From Rhizobium sp. P38BS-XIX (GTDB lineage Bacteria; Pseudomonadota; Alphaproteobacteria; Rhizobiales; Rhizobiaceae), in assembly GCF_012641435.1 (NCBI RefSeq), contig NZ_JABAIJ010000015.1:1-64000 (forward strand): a DNA stretch of 64,000 nucleotides. Direction: 5' to 3'. Positions 60,456 through 64,000 of the stretch are shown here, piece by piece. The position numbers were made by a program, and so were the translations under genes. Positions within the stretch are counted from its first letter, which is position 1. Each line of letters opens with the position of its first letter. The notes under the pieces were generated by a model. The model saw only the letters and a program-made list of their open reading frames with translations. It did not search any database and was not told the DNA's origin.

Positions 60456-61865
60456 CTAACGGATGCGGCGAATCACGGCTGCGAAGAAACCGTCGAGACC
60501 GGAGGCAAAGCCATCGGAAAGCGACAGCATATCCGGCGTGGTGCGGAAGTCGCCAAGCGGCGAGATCGCCGCTTCAAGCCTCGGCCAGTCGCTTGCAGCG
60601 ATCGGCACACGTTCGACATCGTCCTTCTCGGCGATGAGGCGCGCGACCAGCTCTTCACCCTCTTCAGGGTCCAGCGAACAGTTGGAAAACACCACCACGC
60701 CGCCCGGTTTGACGAGCGTCAGCGCGTGGCGAAGGAGGCGGCCCTGGAGAGCGGCCAGCTTGGCGATATCCTCAGGCCCTTTGGTCCAGAGCACATCGGG
60801 ATGGCGTCGTGTGGTGCCCGTCGACGAACAGGGCGCATCGAGTAGGGCCGCATCGAACAGCATATCCGGCTGATATTTGCTCATGTCGGCCACGACCGTT
60901 TCGGCCTTCAGGCCGAGGCGCTCGAGATTGGCGGACAGGCGCTTCAGCCGATTGGCGGACTGATCGAGGGCGGTCACATCCGCCCCGGCGAGAATAAGCT
61001 GGGCGGTCTTGCCGCCGGGTGCTGCGCAAAGGTCAACGACCCGCTTGCCCGAAAGCGAACCAAAGAGCTTGGCCGGAATGCTGGCGGCGGCATCCTGAAC
61101 CCACCACTCACCCTCTTCGAAACCTTCCAGCGAGGGAATGGAGCCCTCGAAAGCGGCAAGCCGGACGCCGCCGGTCGGCAGCACAGTGCCGTTCAGCCGC
61201 TTCGCCCAGCCTTCGGCATCGGATTTCACCGTAAGATCGATCGCGGCCGGCTCAAGCTGCGTATCGGAAATTTTGAGCGCTGCGGGCGCGCCATAGGCCG
61301 CTTGCAGGCGGGAGAGGAACCAGTCCGGCATTGCCGGCACGCTAGCGACCCGCTCGAGAATCTCCTGCTTTTCGCGGCCGATGCGACGAAGAATGGCGTT
61401 CACCAGCTTGGCGAAGCGGCGATTGCGTGGATCGCGATTGGCCTGCTCGACGGCAAGATCGACGGCGGAATGATCCGGTACGTCGAGATAGAGGATCTGC
61501 GTCGCGCCGACGACAAGGACATGATGCAGGGCACGCGCGCCTTCCGGCAAAGGCGTGTCGAGCAGCGACGAGATCGCCACCTCGATGCGTGGCAGATGCC
61601 TGAGCGCGCTGTTCAGGATGGCGCGCACAAGCCCACGGTCACTGTCGCTGAGCGTCGTATAGGCGGCGCTGCCGCCTTCGGCATCCAGCATGCCATCGAG
61701 CGGCGTCTTGCGATCGAGCACGGCTCCCAGGATCTTTGACGCTGCGGCCCGGGCTGCAAGGCCGGGCTTCGGCGGAGACTGATCGTGCGGCCGCGATTGT
61801 TGCGGCCGCTTGCCCGATCGTTTTCCATCTCTGTTGGAAGCGTTGTTTTTCGTGTCAGAACTCAA
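60456..61865 (-). CDS. rsmB: RsmB-type 16S rRNA cytosine methyltransferase
   Basis: This 469-aa protein has a NusB-like RNA-binding N-terminus (about 35-170, RAAASKILGAVLDRKTPLD). The Nop2/Sun methyltransferase domain follows with DLCAAPGGKTAQLILAGADV, DAPCSSTGTTRRHPDVLW and VFSNCSLDPEEGEE, carrying the two active-site cysteines. It makes 5-methylcytosine in 16S rRNA (position 967 in E. coli). The N-terminal 35 residues are basic and disordered. The start overlaps the htpX stop (ATGA type), so it is translationally coupled. Confidence 0.92.
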   Translation of the reverse strand: MSSDTKNNASNRDGKRSGKRPQQSRPHDQSPPKPGLAARAAASKILGAVLDRKTPLDGMLDAEGGSAAYTTLSDSDRGLVRAILNSALRHLPRIEVAISSLLDTPLPEGARALHHVLVVGATQILYLDVPDHSAVDLAVEQANRDPRNRRFAKLVNAILRRIGREKQEILERVASVPAMPDWFLSRLQAAYGAPAALKISDTQLEPAAIDLTVKSDAEGWAKRLNGTVLPTGGVRLAAFEGSIPSLEGFEEGEWWVQDAAASIPAKLFGSLSGKRVVDLCAAPGGKTAQLILAGADVTALDQSANRLKRLSANLERLGLKAETVVADMSKYQPDMLFDAALLDAPCSSTGTTRRHPDVLWTKGPEDIAKLAALQGRLLRHALTLVKPGGVVVFSNCSLDPEEGEELVARLIAEKDDVERVPIAASDWPRLEAAISPLGDFRTTPDMLSLSDGFASGLDGFFAAVIRRIR

Positions 61866-62860
61866 GACCAGGGACCCTTCGGCGGTTGCGAACCACCGCG
61901 ACCCGTATTCGGCACGGAACGCGATTTGCGTCCCGGATTAGCAGCGAAGGACGGTCCAGTCGAGCCAAACCCCGAAGTTGGTTCAGAAGATGGCGTAATC
62001 GGCGCGGAACGGCCGCCACCGCTACGCGCCATTTCATGCAGCGCGGCAATGCGATTTTCGGTGTTCGGATGGGTGGAAAACAGATTGTCCATACGCTCGC
62101 CGGAAAGCGGATTGATGATGAACATATGTGCCGTTGCCGGATGCCCTTCGGCCGCCTCGTTCGGGACATGCGCCGCACCACGCGCGATCTTGCCGAGCGC
62201 GGAGGCCAGCGACAACGGATTGCCGCAGATCTCGGCGCCGCGACGGTCGGCGGAATATTCGCGCGTGCGGCTGATCGCCATCTGCACCAGCATCGCAGCC
62301 AGGGGCGCGACAATCATCGCCGCGAGGACGCCGATCATGCCGAGAGGATTGTTGTTGTCGCGGCGGCCGCCAAAGAAGAAGGCGAAGTTGCCGAGCATGG
62401 AAATGGCGCCGGCAAGCGTCGCCGTGATCGTCATGGTCAGCGTGTCGCGGTTCTGGACGTGGGCAAGCTCGTGCGCCATCACGCCGGCCACTTCGTTCGG
62501 CGTCAGCGCGTGCAGAAGACCTGTCGAGGCGGCAACGGCGGCATTTTCCGGATTGCGGCCCGTAGCAAAGGCATTCGGCTGCGGGCTGTCGTAGAGATAG
62601 ACCTTCGGCATCGGCAGGCCGGCATTGCGGGAGAGATCGCGGACGATCCGGTAGAATTCCGGCGCGCTGCGCTCATCCACCTCCTGCGCTCCGTAGGTGG
62701 AGAGCACCATCCGGTCCGAATTCCAGTAGGAAAAGAAATTCATGCCGGCGGCGACGACGAATGCGATCAACATGCCCGATTGACCACCAATCAGAAAGCC
62801 TACGCCCATGAACAGGGCGGTCATGAAGGCAAGCAGCATGGCAGTACGCATGAGATTCAT
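61862..62860 (-). CDS. htpX: HtpX membrane zinc metalloprotease
   Basis: This 332-aa inner-membrane protease has two N-terminal membrane segments (about 8-45), the zinc motif HELAH (130-134) in VMAHELAHVQNRDTL, two further membrane segments (about 145-205) and SRTREYSADRRGAEI with the third zinc ligand. It degrades misfolded membrane proteins. A disordered Ser/Pro/Gly tail of about 45 residues is a rhizobial feature. The start at 62860 (MNLMRTAMLL) has GGAG ten bases upstream; ATG 62875 is an alternative. It overlaps rsmB. Confidence 0.95.
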   Translation of the reverse strand: MNLMRTAMLLAFMTALFMGVGFLIGGQSGMLIAFVVAAGMNFFSYWNSDRMVLSTYGAQEVDERSAPEFYRIVRDLSRNAGLPMPKVYLYDSPQPNAFATGRNPENAAVAASTGLLHALTPNEVAGVMAHELAHVQNRDTLTMTITATLAGAISMLGNFAFFFGGRRDNNNPLGMIGVLAAMIVAPLAAMLVQMAISRTREYSADRRGAEICGNPLSLASALGKIARGAAHVPNEAAEGHPATAHMFIINPLSGERMDNLFSTHPNTENRIAALHEMARSGGGRSAPITPSSEPTSGFGSTGPSFAANPGRKSRSVPNTGRGGSQPPKGPWS

Positions 62861-62936
62861 TAAAGGGGTCTCCAAAACATCTGTCGTCCAAACCTTTTTC
62901 TTTCCGTCCGGACGCGCCGGAGCGGATTCAAAAAGC

Positions 62937-62986
62937 AGAGCATGATGTCGCCCGAAAACCGTTCACACTTTTCGGCATCATGCTCT
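62937..62986. repeat. Rhizobial palindromic intergenic repeat (intact copy)
   Basis: AGAGCATGATG (62937-62947) pairs exactly with CATCATGCTCT (62976-62986). The internal CGAAAA and TTTTCG segments pair further, so the whole 50 bp forms a long hairpin. Elements of this form with AGAGCATGAT ends are scattered between genes in Rhizobium and Agrobacterium. It lies between htpX and the SDHAF4-like gene. A decayed copy is at 37018-37066. Confidence 0.8.
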
Positions 62987-63037
62987 ATGATTTGGCTATT
63001 CCGCCGCCTAATTCAACAGTTCCAGGCCGATCAGATC

Positions 63038-63265
63038 ATGCAGACAGCCGATAACGACAATAAACTCGACGCCGAAGCCGGTGAAATCACTCACAAGCCA
63101 CTATCGCCTGCGGCCAAGCGCGCGCTTGCCGAAGCCGAGGAGCGCCGCAAGGCACAGGAAGCCCAGGCTCAGGCCGAACCCCCCGCGGAAATCGGCGGCC
63201 GCGGCGGCGCCGACCCCGCACGCTTCGGTGATTGGGAAATCAACGGCCGGGCGATCGATTTTTGA
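63038..63265 (+). CDS. Succinate dehydrogenase assembly factor 4-like protein (DUF1674)
   Basis: The 75-aa protein ends EIGGRGGADPARFGDWEINGRAIDF in pieces: EIGGRGG, DPARFGDWE and GRAIDF are the SDHAF4 signature, close to mitochondrial GGPxGPEPTRYGDWExxGRxxDF. SDHAF4 binds the flavinylated SdhA subunit before complex II assembly. The N-terminal half is Lys/Glu/Ala-rich and likely helical. The start at 63038 (MQTADNDNK) has no strong ribosome site; the frame reaches to 62942 through the repeat element. sdhA is not in the window. Confidence 0.82.
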   Translation: MQTADNDNKLDAEAGEITHKPLSPAAKRALAEAEERRKAQEAQAQAEPPAEIGGRGGADPARFGDWEINGRAIDF

Positions 63266-63336
63266 TTCTTAAGTATATTAGCGACCAGACAGAGAATCAT
63301 TTAGAATAATATCTTCGGCAATTGATGGAGATATTA

Positions 63337-63717
63337 ATGCGAAAGAGTTCGAACTGGGGTAACTCCGTTTGGCCAAAGCCCGCTGCTTCAATTAAACCAA
63401 AGAATTTTTCTCAGGCCGGGTTTAATAAAGAGCTCGCGATAACTGCTTTGCATACCGGTGTTTTGCTGACTTTAACTTACGATGGCCTTCCCCGTGTAGT
63501 TGAGGTCCATACTGTTGGAGTAACTACTGCTGGGCGTGCCGCAATGAGCGCCTATCAGATAGATGGCCAAAGCAATACGCCTCCCATACCCGATTGGCGA
63601 CTCTTTTGCTTTGATGAATGTTTTAACGTTGCCATTACAAGTACTAAGGCAAATTCACCACGTGCAGGTTACAAAAGAAGAGCGAAGCCGTTCGGAAAAA
63701 TTGACGCCGAGATATGA
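63337..63717 (+). CDS. Small hypothetical protein with YDGLPRVVEVH motif
   Basis: This 126-aa protein lacks a known fold. YDGLPRVVEVHTVGVTTAGR, then MSAYQIDGQS, DWRLFCFDE and SPRAGYKRRAKP follow a pattern seen in small bacterial proteins related to WYL-type ligand domains (LxYDGxxRVVEPH...RAYQ...WRLFxVD...RPGYxR). The match is by pattern only. Codon use is AT-richer than the neighbours. GGAG six bases before the ATG at 63337 decides the start over TTG 63322. Between SDHAF4 and acsA it looks like a recent insertion. Confidence 0.65.
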   Translation: MRKSSNWGNSVWPKPAASIKPKNFSQAGFNKELAITALHTGVLLTLTYDGLPRVVEVHTVGVTTAGRAAMSAYQIDGQSNTPPIPDWRLFCFDECFNVAITSTKANSPRAGYKRRAKPFGKIDAEI

Positions 63718-63757
63718 AAATCCCGGCGCCTTGTCGTTTAAGAAGCAGAATTTTTAG

Positions 63758-64000
63758 CTACGCCGCATCCGCCTTGTTCTGCCTGTTGGCGATCAGATCG
63801 TCCACCACAGCCGGATCGGCGAGTGTCGAGGTATCGCCAAGCGCGCCGAAATCGTCTTCGGCGATCTTGCGCAGAATGCGGCGCATGATCTTGCCGGAGC
63901 GGGTTTTCGGCAGGCCGGGGGTGAACTGGATCTTGTCCGGCGAGGCGATCGGGCCAATTTCGGCGCGGACGTGTTTCACCAGCTCCTGGCGCAGCGCATC
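63758..64000 (-). CDS. acsA: Acetyl-CoA synthetase, C-terminal fragment (runs off the window edge)
   Basis: The last 80 codons read IQFTPGLPKTRSGKIMRRIL followed by RKIAEDDFGALGDTSTLADP, the invariant C-terminus of AMP-forming acetyl-CoA synthetase. The Lys of PKTRSGKIMRR is the catalytic residue acetylated by Pat/GNAT regulators in other bacteria. The enzyme activates acetate to acetyl-CoA. The gene is on the minus strand and its larger part lies to the right of the window. Confidence 0.93.
   Translation of the reverse strand, partial: DALRQELVKHVRAEIGPIASPDKIQFTPGLPKTRSGKIMRRILRKIAEDDFGALGDTSTLADPAVVDDLIANRQNKADAA

Overview
The window looks like ordinary chromosome from an alphaproteobacterium of the Rhizobium/Agrobacterium group. 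Evidence: GC-rich genes with Rhizobiales-type proteins (180-kDa NAD-glutamate dehydrogenase, ImuA-ImuB-DnaE2 mutasome, Bfd/Bfr, Dps), rhizobial palindromic repeats, a GTTC-N7-GTTC LexA box and an sRNA with anti-Shine-Dalgarno loops. No phage, insertion sequence or CRISPR array is visible. Two parS-like ParB sites about 4.6 kb apart (42954-42969 and 47597-47612) suggest, as inference, that the segment lies in the origin-proximal part of the main chromosome.

Layout. 1-6 kb: start of a dTDP-glucose dehydratase gene, tRNA-Gln, a DUF1003 membrane protein, a divergent tetA/tetR pair with two tetO-like operators, a flavin reductase-like protein, and a globin-fold diguanylate cyclase that appears to have lost its heme ligand. 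6.4-12.4 kb: an Fe(III)-type ABC importer, an HxlR regulator divergent from a haloalkane-dehalogenase-like hydrolase with duplicated operator motifs, and a cupin. 12.4-13.4 kb: an AT-richer orphan gene with a HEPN-like R-x4-H motif next to the 3' end of tRNA-Ser(CGA). 13.7-20.1 kb: rplU-rpmA, two GNATs, then obgE-proB-proA-nadD. An alpha-r14-type sRNA follows on the minus strand, then modABC with a convergent short modE.

24-30 kb: rsfS, rlmH, an EnvC-like factor, ctpA, a divergent polysaccharide deacetylase and rppH, a conserved block for ribosome silencing and cell-envelope processing. 30-37 kb: bfr/bfd iron storage and the SOS-controlled imuA-imuB-dnaE2 operon. 37-49 kb: mostly housekeeping genes (leuD, leuB, asd, dps, a lytic transglycosylase, carbonic anhydrase) mixed with a CitE-like lyase, a DUF4291 protein, a PAP2 phosphatase and an ArsR/SDR pair with a perfect 20-bp palindrome between them. 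49-64 kb: pdxY, gdhZ, an MFS permease, purH, a heparinase II/III-like protein, an RsmB-type methyltransferase, htpX, an SDHAF4-like assembly factor, a small hypothetical protein and the 3' end of acsA.

I do not see a large undescribed multi-gene system. The items most worth a second look are the HEPN-like orphan at tRNA-Ser, the heme-ligand-less globin cyclase, the three-hairpin anti-SD sRNA and the parS pair. All family assignments come from reading the sequence and remembered family features; no database search was run.
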